This document shows positions 1 through 5,805 of a DNA stretch of 6,648 nt, piece by piece. A model generated the notes under the pieces. That model was given only the letters and a program-made list of their open reading frames with translations. It did no database searches and had not been told where the DNA came from. Every line of letters begins with the position of its first letter. The first letter of the stretch is position 1. A program made the position numbers and the translations under genes. Source of the stretch: Thermoleophilia bacterium. GTDB taxonomy: Bacteria > Actinomycetota > Thermoleophilia > Gaiellales > Gaiellaceae. The DNA is taken from positions 1 through 6,648 of the forward strand of contig JACVRM010000120.1 in NCBI GenBank assembly GCA_014534415.1, given 5' to 3'.

Positions 1-1511
1 CGCGCCTCGCCGTGGATCGTCCGGAGATACCTCTGCTGCGTCTCGCGGTCGAGCTCTCGCTCGCTGAGCAGCTCCGCGAAGCCCAGTACGCTCGCGAGCG
101 GCGTGCGCAGCTCGTGCGAGACGGTCGCCATCAGCTCTGTCTTCATTCGTTCGGCCTCGCGCTCGCTCGTCACGTCTCGGACGACCGTCGTGCGCCCGAG
201 CAGCTCGCCGTTGCGCTCGCGCACGGGCGCCGTGTAGACCTGAAACGCCCGGCCGGAGCCTGCCAGCTCGATCTCGTGCGTGCCGGCATAGTCCGGGTCG
301 CGCGTCCGCTCCACGATCCTCCGCACCTCGGCCGGAGCCGTGGCCAGGACCGCCAGCTGTTCCACGCGGTCCTCCGGCGAGCCGTTCGACGCGGCGCCGA
401 ACACGCTCGCGTCCATTTCCTCGTACGCGCGGTTCGACACGAGCACGTTGCCCTCCGGATCGATCATCCGGATGCCGTCTCGGCTCGCCTCCAGGACGGC
501 CTCGTTGATGGCCGCCTGCTCGAGCGCGGCGTCTTCCGCGCGCCGCCGGCTGCGCAGTGCGCGCGCCAGCAGGAAGATGCCCGCGACCAGGATGAGTCCG
601 AGCACGGCAGTGGTCGCCAGGACGGTCTTCCGCAGTTCGCCGATCGCGGCGAACGCGGTATCTGCAGGGACCGAAGCCGTCACCGTCCAGCCGAGGTCGG
701 GCACCGGTGCAAATGCCGAGAGCCGGCGCCCGTCGGGTGTCTCGAGCTCCAAGACGCCCGACCGGCCGTCGAGCGCCGCGACCACGCGCCTGTCTGCGCG
801 GCGCGAGACGAGAGTGCGGAGCGTTTCCCCCGACGACGTGACCAGGACACCGTGGTGGTCGGTGACCTTCAGCTTGACGTCTTGCGACATGCCGAGCTGG
901 TCGCTGAAGCGCTGCAGGTGCCCGAGCCCGTACGCCGCGACGAGGATCGCGACCGGACGCTCGTCGCCTCCTCGCACGAGCGCCGCCGCGGCCACGACGA
1001 GCGGACGCCCTCTCGCCTGTGTTCTGTAAGCACGGGAGACGTACGGCCGTCGCGTGGTGGTGACGCCTCTGTACCAGTCGCGGAAGCTGAAGTCCTTCCC
1101 GACGATCCCGGGCGTGGCCGGGACGACATCCATGAGCCGTCCGTCGAGGTCGGCCACGAACGTCGTGAAGACGCCCTCGTGTGCCGCCCGCAGCTGCTCC
1201 AGGTGGAACTCGATCCTCTCGCTGTCGGCACGAGAGCGTCGCGCGCGGGACAGGGAGCGGACGAGCGTCGGCCGTTGCGCGTACGCATCCACGAGGCTGG
1301 CGAGACCGACCAGCTCCGAGCGAACGACCTCGGCGCTCAGCGAGGCGGTCGAGGCGACGCGCTTGTCGACCTCGCGGCGGACGGCATCCGCGGCGAGCGA
1401 CACGCTGAAGTAGGCGAGGAACGCGAGCGGCACGAGCGACAGCACGGCGGCTCCCGCGATCAGCCAGGCCGGCGAGCGGCTGCGCCGCGTGGAGAGCAGA
1501 CGGCTCGTCAT
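1..1511 (-). CDS. dCache-PAS sensor histidine kinase (3' end beyond the window)
   Basis: Membrane-bound sensor kinase that should autophosphorylate on histidine and pass the phosphate to the receiver encoded just upstream. 503 residues are visible. In order: a basic N-terminus, a membrane helix (about 16-40), an extracytoplasmic dCache sensor domain (about 41-290, with FSFRDWYRG at 141-149), a second helix (about 296-319), a PAS domain (about 325-446, ending VVRDVTSERE), then the HisKA domain with H-box VSHELRTPL and phospho-acceptor His466. The catalytic ATPase domain and the stop lie past the left edge, so a hybrid kinase cannot be excluded. The ATG at 1511 overlaps the TGA of the upstream receiver gene (ATGA) and has no clear ribosome binding site of its own, which suggests translational coupling. 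The ligand is unknown: the sensor has the RxWY part of the amino-acid-binding dCache motif but not its other two residues. Confidence 0.93.
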   Translation of the reverse strand, partial: MTSRLLSTRRSRSPAWLIAGAAVLSLVPLAFLAYFSVSLAADAVRREVDKRVASTASLSAEVVRSELVGLASLVDAYAQRPTLVRSLSRARRSRADSERIEFHLEQLRAAHEGVFTTFVADLDGRLMDVVPATPGIVGKDFSFRDWYRGVTTTRRPYVSRAYRTQARGRPLVVAAAALVRGGDERPVAILVAAYGLGHLQRFSDQLGMSQDVKLKVTDHHGVLVTSSGETLRTLVSRRADRRVVAALDGRSGVLELETPDGRRLSAFAPVPDLGWTVTASVPADTAFAAIGELRKTVLATTAVLGLILVAGIFLLARALRSRRRAEDAALEQAAINEAVLEASRDGIRMIDPEGNVLVSNRAYEEMDASVFGAASNGSPEDRVEQLAVLATAPAEVRRIVERTRDPDYAGTHEIELAGSGRAFQVYTAPVRERNGELLGRTTVVRDVTSEREAERMKTELMATVSHELRTPLASVLGFAELLSERELDRETQQRYLRTIHGEA

Positions 1512-1882
1512 CGAGGCTCTGCGAGCAGCTCCTCGACGACCGTCATGAGCTCCAGAGGACTGAACGGTTTCGCGAGAAAGCGATCCGCGCCGGCTGCGAG
1601 CGCAGCGTCCCGGTCGGCCGCCTGCGCCCGCGCGGTCAGCATGAGCACGCGCGTCTTTGCGAGCTGATCGTCGGCGCGGAGCTCGGCGACGACCTCGAGA
1701 CCCGTCTTCCCCGGCATCATCATGTCGAGCACGATCGCGTCCGGCCGCTCGGCACGCGCGAGCTCCAGCGACTCGTCGCCGTCGCGTGCCTCGAAGAGGT
1801 CGTAATCGGAGGTGTCGAGAGCAGCCCGGACGAGCGCCCGAAGCACGTCTTCGTTGTCGCAGACGAGAACCTTCTGCCGCAT
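1508..1882 (-). CDS. Single-domain (CheY-like) response regulator
   Basis: 124-residue receiver domain with no output domain. The phospho-acceptor is Asp53 in IVLDMMMPG. The switch Thr is Thr83 in LMLTAR and the conserved Lys is Lys105 in LAKPF. The N-terminal acidic pocket reads CDNED (8-12), so the second of the usual two aspartates is Asn10, a mild change that still leaves Asp9 and Glu11. The stop overlaps the kinase start as ATGA, making the kinase its obvious partner; it may act by protein contact or as one step of a phosphorelay. The ATG at 1882 fits the start of a receiver fold, but only a weak GGGT precedes it. Longer readings of this frame to the right are not receiver-like and are GC-driven. 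It lies 77 bases downstream of the HAAS gene, so it may belong to the same transcript or have its own promoter. Confidence 0.9.
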   Translation of the reverse strand: MRQKVLVCDNEDVLRALVRAALDTSDYDLFEARDGDESLELARAERPDAIVLDMMMPGKTGLEVVAELRADDQLAKTRVLMLTARAQAADRDAALAAGADRFLAKPFSPLELMTVVEELLAEPR

Positions 1883-1959
1883 CGAATTCGACCCGTGAAA
1901 GACGGTATCGGCAGGAGCGGCCGACGCCTTGAGCTCGTCAACCCGGCAGCCGGTGCGTA

Positions 1960-2604
1960 CTACGAGTGAACGTTCCGTCCCTCGAGCGCGGCACGGAGGC
2001 CGAGCGCAACCGCCGGAGCGATCAGCGCGGCGGTCACGGCGCCCGCCGCGAGAAACGCCCGACCGGCGCCCGGTACCTGCTCGCTCCACTGCACCGCAAG
2101 CACGGTGGCGACCCCGGCGCCGAGCGCGAGAGCGGCGGCCGCACATCCCGTGGCGGCGCCGGCGAGCCGCACCCGGCCCAGCCGCGCGAGCACGTACGCG
2201 ACAACCGCCGCAGCCGCCGCGACCGCGGCGAGGAATGCGACCGCGCCGCGCTTCCAGCGCAGCGCAGGGGGCGGCTCGTCTCCCACCCAGGTCGCCGGCG
2301 GCAGCAGATTCTCCGTTAGTCCGTACGCGACGGGGAAGGCGACGAGGAGCGCAGCTAGCAACGCCAGCGCCGCACGCCGCAGCGCGGTCGCCAGCGCAAG
2401 CGGCCCGAAGCCGGCGGCGACGGTCCGCACGTCGCCGAAGCGGCGCACCGCCTCGGCTTCGGCCTCGTCGCGAGAAAGGCCACGACGTTCCGCCTCGGCC
2501 GCCGCCGTGCGCAAGTGGTCCTCGACCTCGACCAGGATCCGCCGCCGCGCGCGCCGGTCGCCCGGCAGCGCGTCGGCGAGCTGGCGAAGGAACGGCTCGA
2601 TCAC
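1960..2604 (-). CDS. HAAS-domain membrane protein paired with PadR
   Basis: 214 residues from a GTG start. Residues 1-66 form the helical HAAS/permease-prefix type domain: an N-terminal FLRQLADALPG, then RRILVEVEDHLR, then SRDEAEAEAVRRFGD. This module often follows PadR regulators. Four hydrophobic segments come after it (about 78-96, 120-141, 147-171 and 181-205), so the C-terminal part is in the membrane. The GTG is chosen because it overlaps the padR stop as GTGA, has GGGAG seven bases upstream, and places the domain at the very N-terminus; a longer upstream reading only adds arginine/proline-rich sequence. In PadR-HAAS pairs the membrane protein is thought to be a signalling partner or target of the repressor; that role here is inference. 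No enzymatic motif is seen. Confidence 0.85.
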   Translation of the reverse strand: MIEPFLRQLADALPGDRRARRRILVEVEDHLRTAAAEAERRGLSRDEAEAEAVRRFGDVRTVAAGFGPLALATALRRAALALLAALLVAFPVAYGLTENLLPPATWVGDEPPPALRWKRGAVAFLAAVAAAAAVVAYVLARLGRVRLAGAATGCAAAALALGAGVATVLAVQWSEQVPGAGRAFLAAGAVTAALIAPAVALGLRAALEGRNVHS

Positions 2605-2924
2605 CGAGCGACTCCCGCGACGACGTCCACCGCCCGCGCAAAGTCGCGCCAGCGGCGCTGCTCGGCCTCGAGCGCGCGACGGCCCCGTCGCGTCAGCCGG
2701 TACACCCGGCGGCGGCGCCCCGCCACTTCGCGCCACTCGCTCGCGACGGCGCCGGCCTGCTCGAGCCGGTGGAGTGCCGGGTACACCGTCCCCTCCGCTA
2801 GGTCGAAGGCGCCGCCGCTGCGCTCGCGCAGAGCCTCGATCAGCGCGTACCCGTGCGCTCGTCCGTGTGCGAGTTCGGCGAGGAGCAGCAAGTCCAGCTG
2901 CCCCTTCGTCTGCTCGCTACGCAT
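2601..2924 (-). CDS. PadR-family winged-helix transcriptional repressor
   Basis: 107-residue cytoplasmic DNA-binding protein. The PadR fold is clear: LDLLLLAELAHGRAHGYAL (about 10-28) as the first helices, then FDLAEGTVYPALHRLEQAG (about 40-58) with the TVYPALHRLE recognition helix, then the wing WREVAGRRRRVYRLTRRGRRAL (about 64-85). The short C-terminus (about 86-107) would form the dimerisation helix, typical of the small PadR subfamily-2 proteins. It overlaps the HAAS gene by four bases and both should be made from one message. The ATG at 2924 lies only eight bases after a consensus-like -10 box, so the message is likely leaderless. A perfect palindrome covers the start codon and the -10 box, pointing to autorepression. 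The inducing signal is unknown. Confidence 0.93.
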   Translation of the reverse strand: MRSEQTKGQLDLLLLAELAHGRAHGYALIEALRERSGGAFDLAEGTVYPALHRLEQAGAVASEWREVAGRRRRVYRLTRRGRRALEAEQRRWRDFARAVDVVAGVAR

Positions 2925-2943
2925 ACCTAGTCATTCTAGGTAT
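2923..2943. promoter_or_regulatory. Perfect palindrome, probable PadR operator
   Basis: Arms atacctag (2923-2930) and ctaggtat (2936-2943) are exact reverse complements with a 5-base spacer. The palindrome contains the whole -10 box of the padR promoter and the first bases of the padR start codon, so a bound dimer would block RNA polymerase. The size and symmetry fit a winged-helix dimer. That the binder is this PadR is inference from location. Confidence 0.7.
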
Positions 2944-2962
2944 TGAGCCCGCGCAGCGTCAA
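2933..2962 (-). promoter_or_regulatory. Promoter of the padR-HAAS operon, predicted leaderless
   Basis: On the minus strand, TTGACG (2962 to 2957) is followed after 18 bases by TAGAAT (2938 to 2933), a good sigma70/SigA-type match. The padR ATG begins eight bases after the -10 box, so transcription should start at or within about two bases of the start codon, and no ribosome binding site is present. The boxes are seen directly; the start site is inferred from spacing. Confidence 0.75.
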
Positions 2963-2973
2963 GCGCGGCGCTT
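2961..2973. repeat. Short inverted repeat at the padR -35 box
   Basis: Arms aagcgc (2961-2966) and gcgctt (2968-2973) around a single G. It touches the upstream edge of the padR -35 box. It could be a second operator half or chance in GC-rich DNA. It lacks a following T-run on either strand, so it is not a clear terminator. Confidence 0.25.
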
Positions 2974-3008
2974 CCGTGCGTCGCAGGTCGGCGCGGTCGG
3001 CGACGACG

Positions 3009-3389
3009 TTACGACGCGATAGTCGTCGCGACCGCGCCGCGGCAGTTCTCGACGAGCGCGTACCAGTCGACCTTGTCCACGACCGCGACGCCGAGCTCTT
3101 CGCACTCACTTCTGACGTCGTCGTCGACGTACGCCGAAAACAGCACGAGCCGGCCGTCGAAGCCGCGCGCGACCAGACGGCGCGCCACCTGTAGACCGTT
3201 CAGCCCGGGCATGCGTTCGTCGAGCACGACCACGTCATACGCGCGTTGCGCGCACTGCGCGAGCGCCTCGCTCCCGCCCGAAGCCTCGTCGACGCTCCAG
3301 CCCTCGATCGACAGCACGATCTGGAGCATCGCCCTGATGTCGTCCTCGTCGTCGACGACGAGAACATGTCCCAACCGCGGTTCGGCCAC
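3009..3389 (-). CDS. Lone single-domain response regulator
   Basis: 126-residue receiver domain without an output domain or an adjacent kinase. The acidic pocket is VVDDEDD (Asp13, Asp14), the phospho-acceptor is Asp57 in VVVLDERMPG, Ser85 (LFSAY) is at the switch position where Thr or Ser is usual, and Lys106 (VVDKVD) matches the conserved Lys but is followed by Val instead of Pro. The fold is complete, so phosphorylation is expected, but the partner is not encoded nearby; the kinase at the left edge is a candidate by proximity only. The GTG at 3389 is chosen because a perfect AAGGAGG lies seven bases upstream and the receiver starts right after it. The much longer reading of this frame across the ABC-F gene is a shadow. 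It is divergent from ettA. Confidence 0.9.
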   Translation of the reverse strand: MAEPRLGHVLVVDDEDDIRAMLQIVLSIEGWSVDEASGGSEALAQCAQRAYDVVVLDERMPGLNGLQVARRLVARGFDGRLVLFSAYVDDDVRSECEELGVAVVDKVDWYALVENCRGAVATTIAS

Positions 3390-3396
3390 GTTACTC

Positions 3397-3403
3397 CCTC
3401 CTT
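3397..3403 (-). promoter_or_regulatory. Strong ribosome binding site for the lone receiver gene
   Basis: AAGGAGG on the minus strand, seven bases before the GTG at 3389. It is the best Shine-Dalgarno match in the window and decides the start. It suggests efficient translation, in contrast to the leaderless padR and the poorly marked start of ettA. Confidence 0.85.
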
Positions 3404-3509
3404 GGGCCGCCGCAGGTTGGCCCGTTGTTCTTACCCGTGTTGTGCCCGGCCCGCTCACCGTCCGAACTCCCTCAACGGAGTGATTCGAGCGGCTATGGTC
3501 GCCGCGATC

Positions 3510-5180
3510 ATGAGCGACTACGTGTTCAGCATGTACCGGGTCGACAAGTTCTACGGGCCGGACCGGCAGGTGCTGGCGAACATCTCGCTGTCCTTCCTGC
3601 CCGGGGCGAAGATCGGCGTGCTCGGCCCGAACGGCGCGGGAAAATCGACGCTCCTGCGCATCATGGCCGGGCGCGGGGAGCCGTCGAGCGGCATCGCGCA
3701 GCTGGCCCCCGCAGCGACGGTCGGTCTGCTCGAGCAGGAGCCGGAGCTCGACCCCCAGAAGGATGTGCGCGGCAATGTCGAGGACGGCGTCCGGGCGCTG
3801 CGCGACCTGCTCGACCGCTTCAACGCGATCTCCGCGCGGTTCGCCGAGCCCGGCGCCGACTTCGACGCGCTGCTCGCCGAGCAAGGCACCGTCCAGGAGG
3901 AGATCGACCGGCGCGGTGCCTGGACGCTGGACGCGACGCTCGACCGGGCGATGGACGCGCTGCGGCTGCCGGACGGCGACCGCGACGTAGCCACACTGTC
4001 GGGCGGCGAGCGGCGGCGCGTCGCGCTCTGCCGGCTGCTGCTCTCGTCGCCGGATCTGCTGCTGCTCGACGAGCCGACGAACCACCTCGACGCCGAGTCG
4101 GTCGCGTGGCTCGAGCGCTTCCTCGGCGAGTACAAGGGGACGATCGTCGCGATCACGCACGACCGCTACTTCCTCGACAACGTCGCCGGGTGGATTCTCG
4201 AGCTCGACCGCGGACGCGGCATCCCGTTCAAGGGCAACTATTCGTCCTGGCTCGAGCAGAAGCAGGCACGGCTCGCCGCTGAGGAGAAGCAGGAGTCAGC
4301 GCGCCGGCGGACGCTCGCACGGGAGCTGGAGTGGGTGCGGCTCAGCCCGAAGGCGCGGCACGCGAAGTCGAAGGCGCGCCTCGCGGCCTACGAGAGGCTG
4401 CTGGCCGAGGAGGGCGCGAAGCGACTCGAGGGGGTCGAGATCCACATCCCGGCGGGACCGCGGCTCGGCGAGCTCGTCATCGTGGCCGACGGGGTCTCGA
4501 AGGGGTTCGGCGACCGCCTGCTCGTCGAGGACCTGACGTTCTCGCTGCCGCCGGGCGGGATCGTCGGCGTGGTCGGCCCCAACGGCGCCGGCAAGACGAC
4601 CCTGTTCCGCATGATCATGGGCGAGGAGCAACCTGACTCGGGGACGCTTCGCATCGGCGACACGGTCGAGCTCGCCTACGTCGACCAGGCTCGCGACGAC
4701 CTCGATCCCGCGAACACCGTCTGGAAGGAGATCTCGGGCGGCCACGACGCCATCGAGCTCGGCCGCCGCGAGGTGAACTCGCGGCAGTACGTCTCGTGGT
4801 TCAACTTCAAGGGCGCCGATCAGCAGAAGCCTGTCGCGCAGCTGTCGGGCGGCGAGCGGAACCGCGTCCACCTGGCGAAGCTGCTCCGCTCGGGCGGGAA
4901 CGTGCTGCTCCTCGACGAGCCGACCAACGATCTCGACGTGGACACGCTACGCGCGCTCGAGGAGGCGCTCGTGGATTTCGCCGGCTGCGCGGTGGTGATC
5001 TCGCACGACCGCTGGTTCCTCGATCGAGTCGCGACGCACATCCTCGCCTTCGAGGGGGACTCGCAGGCCACCTGGTTCGAGGGCACGTGGGCGGAGTACG
5101 CCGACTGGGTCCGGGAGACGCGCGGCGCTGACGCGCTCGAGCCGCATCGGATCAAGTACAAGCCACTCGTGCGCGCGTGA
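3510..5180 (+). CDS. ettA: ABC-F translation factor, EttA (energy-dependent translational throttle A)
   Basis: 556-residue soluble protein with two ABC ATPase domains and no membrane segments. EttA-type ABC-F proteins bind the ribosomal E site and couple ATP/ADP level to the start of elongation. Domain 1: Walker A GPNGAGKST (39-47), LSGGE (163-167), Walker B LLLLDEPTNHLD with catalytic Glu188, and His217 in ITHDRYF. The arm insertion (about 91-137) carries the acidic/hydrophobic EttA-like stretch. A charged linker (about 242-322), rich in Lys/Arg, contacts P-site tRNA in the family. Domain 2: Walker A GPNGAGKTT (356-364), LSGGE (445-449), Walker B with Glu470, and His499. The length and both glutamate positions (188, 470) match E. 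coli EttA, which supports the ATG at 3510 over the in-frame ATG at 3495. No clear Shine-Dalgarno precedes it. All motifs are intact. Antibiotic-resistance ABC-F proteins are less likely given this layout and arm. Confidence 0.95.
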   Translation: MSDYVFSMYRVDKFYGPDRQVLANISLSFLPGAKIGVLGPNGAGKSTLLRIMAGRGEPSSGIAQLAPAATVGLLEQEPELDPQKDVRGNVEDGVRALRDLLDRFNAISARFAEPGADFDALLAEQGTVQEEIDRRGAWTLDATLDRAMDALRLPDGDRDVATLSGGERRRVALCRLLLSSPDLLLLDEPTNHLDAESVAWLERFLGEYKGTIVAITHDRYFLDNVAGWILELDRGRGIPFKGNYSSWLEQKQARLAAEEKQESARRRTLARELEWVRLSPKARHAKSKARLAAYERLLAEEGAKRLEGVEIHIPAGPRLGELVIVADGVSKGFGDRLLVEDLTFSLPPGGIVGVVGPNGAGKTTLFRMIMGEEQPDSGTLRIGDTVELAYVDQARDDLDPANTVWKEISGGHDAIELGRREVNSRQYVSWFNFKGADQQKPVAQLSGGERNRVHLAKLLRSGGNVLLLDEPTNDLDVDTLRALEEALVDFAGCAVVISHDRWFLDRVATHILAFEGDSQATWFEGTWAEYADWVRETRGADALEPHRIKYKPLVRA

Positions 5181-5182
5181 CG

Positions 5183-5206
5183 AGAGTTAGTGGCTGACCG
5201 CCACTA
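5183..5206. repeat. Palindromic repeat, left copy
   Basis: Contains agagttagtggctg (5183-5196), found again at 5582-5595 in the same orientation. Extending to gccac gives 22 bases matching the right copy at 20 positions. Within it, tagtggc (5188-5194) and gccacta (5200-5206) form a perfect 7-base inverted repeat with a 5-base loop. It begins two bases after the ettA stop and covers the stop codon of the minus-strand gene, between two convergent genes. There is no T-run, so it is a poor intrinsic terminator. Confidence 0.7.
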
Positions 5207-5521
5207 TGTGTCCGTGTGCCCCGGCTCCGAGAGGCGCTCGATGATCGTGTACGGATCGGGCACCAGCCCGGCGATCGACTTTGTAGCGGCGTCGAGCACG
5301 ACCTCGCGCAGTGCCTCCCGCCGGTCTCGCTCCGCTTCGCGTCGATCGCGCTCCGCGCGAACGAGCGTGCGGAGGTGAACGAGGCTCGGTCGCGTCAGGC
5401 CCAGCGCCTGCGCCCGCTGAGCCACGCGCCTGCATATCTCGGCCATCGATTCGGAGGGATCGTCCAGCTCACTGACAAGCCGGTCGATGACGGGGTCGTA
5501 GCGCGGCGCACTTCGCGGCAC
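5204..5521 (-). CDS. Small probable helix-turn-helix protein flanked by palindromic repeats
   Basis: 105 residues from GTG 5521, the first start in frame after a proline-containing unstructured stretch; no good ribosome binding site is seen, so the start is uncertain (ATG at Met26 is another option). No family is recognised with confidence. Residues 26-55 (AEICRRVAQRAQALGL, then TRPSLVHLRTLVR) look like a helix-turn-helix with a recognition helix. Residues 56-69 are a tandem heptad AERDRRE twice, predicted to be a long charged helix; 75-105 is a mixed tail with LVPDPYTIIERL. The two heptads are identical in protein but differ at five bases, all in third codon positions, good evidence that this frame is translated. 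It sits between two palindromic repeats, one overlapping its stop and one about 60-82 bases before its start, so it may bind them. It is convergent with ettA. Confidence 0.7.
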   Translation of the reverse strand: MPRSAPRYDPVIDRLVSELDDPSESMAEICRRVAQRAQALGLTRPSLVHLRTLVRAERDRREAERDRREALREVVLDAATKSIAGLVPDPYTIIERLSEPGHTDT

Positions 5522-5581
5522 GTCGCAATCGTCGCGACGGCGCGGTAACGGGATCGTGGCGGATTTGCGCCGGATGAGGCC

Positions 5582-5603
5582 AGAGTTAGTGGCTGTCAGC
5601 CAC
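5582..5603. repeat. Palindromic repeat, right copy
   Basis: Carries the same agagttagtggctg (5582-5595) as the left copy, then tca and gccac. Here gtggctg (5589 or 5590 onward) and cagccac are exact reverse complements around a single base. It lies upstream of the small minus-strand HTH gene and about 50 bases upstream of a plus-strand start, in a divergent promoter region, a suitable place for an operator. The copies are direct relative to each other, 399 bases apart. Confidence 0.7.
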
Positions 5604-5644
5604 GAATCACGCCTCACCAGGCGGTCGGCCCCGCCCGCGGCCCG

Positions 5645-5650
5645 TACAGT
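5645..5650 (+). promoter_or_regulatory. Candidate -10 box for the small broken gene and the YjbR-VOC pair
   Basis: TACAGT fits the TANNNT pattern and ends seven bases before the GTG at 5658, the spacing expected for a leaderless start. No TTGAC-like -35 lies 16-18 bases upstream, so this is weak on its own; it gains a little from the coding-like sequence that follows. Confidence 0.3.
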
Positions 5651-5657
5651 CTCTGCG

Positions 5658-5805
5658 GTGGACGGCTTCGAGCTGCGGTTCGAACGAGGGAGCGCGAGCG
5701 CCTCCGGTGGGCGGCCTCGCCGGCGGAAGCGGCAGTCGCCCACCGCTACTGCTCCGCCGCCTGGAGGTACAGGAAGACCTCGAGGCGCACGTCGCATGGT
5801 CGTGA
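5658..5805 (+). pseudogene. Probable frameshifted small gene (about 48 codons if repaired)
   Basis: No single frame is open and protein-like here, but three frames read in succession give a plausible short acidic/helical protein. VDGFELRFER is in the frame of GTG 5658 (5658-5687). ERERLRWAASPAEAAV followed by AHRYCSAA is in the next frame (about 5690-5758). LEVQEDLEAHVAWS then a TGA stop is in the third (5761-5805). In the middle segment the chosen frame has G or C in nearly all third positions and the other frames do not. Both shifts are of the same sense (one base missing), near ggg and gccgcc runs, so either true decay or indel errors could explain them. Its TGA overlaps GTG 5802 of the YjbR frame as GTGA, as expected of an operon partner. 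The helical SP-E-A-HR pattern resembles small actinobacterial proteins of unknown function; this is from memory, not a search. Confidence 0.4.

Noticed and set aside
12..1667. Long plus-strand reading frame of 551 codons at the left end
   Set aside because: It is antisense to the histidine kinase, whose H-box, PAS and dCache domains are clear. The plus-strand product is arginine/alanine-rich with no domain, as expected from GC-rich DNA.
1936..1941. TTGACG on the minus strand between the HAAS and receiver genes, as a -35 box
   Set aside because: No TANNNT box lies 16-19 bases downstream; the nearest (TACCGT) is 28 bases away.
1508..2641. 377-codon minus-strand reading through the receiver into the HAAS gene region
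   Set aside because: Only the last 124 residues are a receiver; the rest is out of frame with the HAAS gene and low-complexity Arg/Ala/Gly sequence.
3494..3499. TATGGT as a -10 box for a near-leaderless ettA transcript
   Set aside because: The spacing to the ATG at 3510 would fit, but no -35-like sequence is present at 16-19 bases and the hexamer alone is too common to claim.
3246..3509. N-terminal extension of the ABC-F protein
   Set aside because: The extension is antisense to the lone receiver and does not resemble ABC-F sequence; the 3510 start gives the family length and catalytic glutamates at the E. coli EttA positions.
3009..4160. 383-codon minus-strand reading ending in the lone receiver
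   Set aside because: The upstream part is antisense to ettA. The perfect AAGGAGG before GTG 3389 marks the true start.
5188..5206. Left palindromic repeat as an intrinsic terminator of ettA
   Set aside because: The 7-base stem is not followed by a T-run on either strand, and the same sequence occurs at 5582 away from any gene end.
5556..5795. Long N-terminal extension of the YjbR-like protein
   Set aside because: The extension is Arg/Pro/Gly-rich, lies outside the family fold, and a different frame is more coding-like across 5690-5758.
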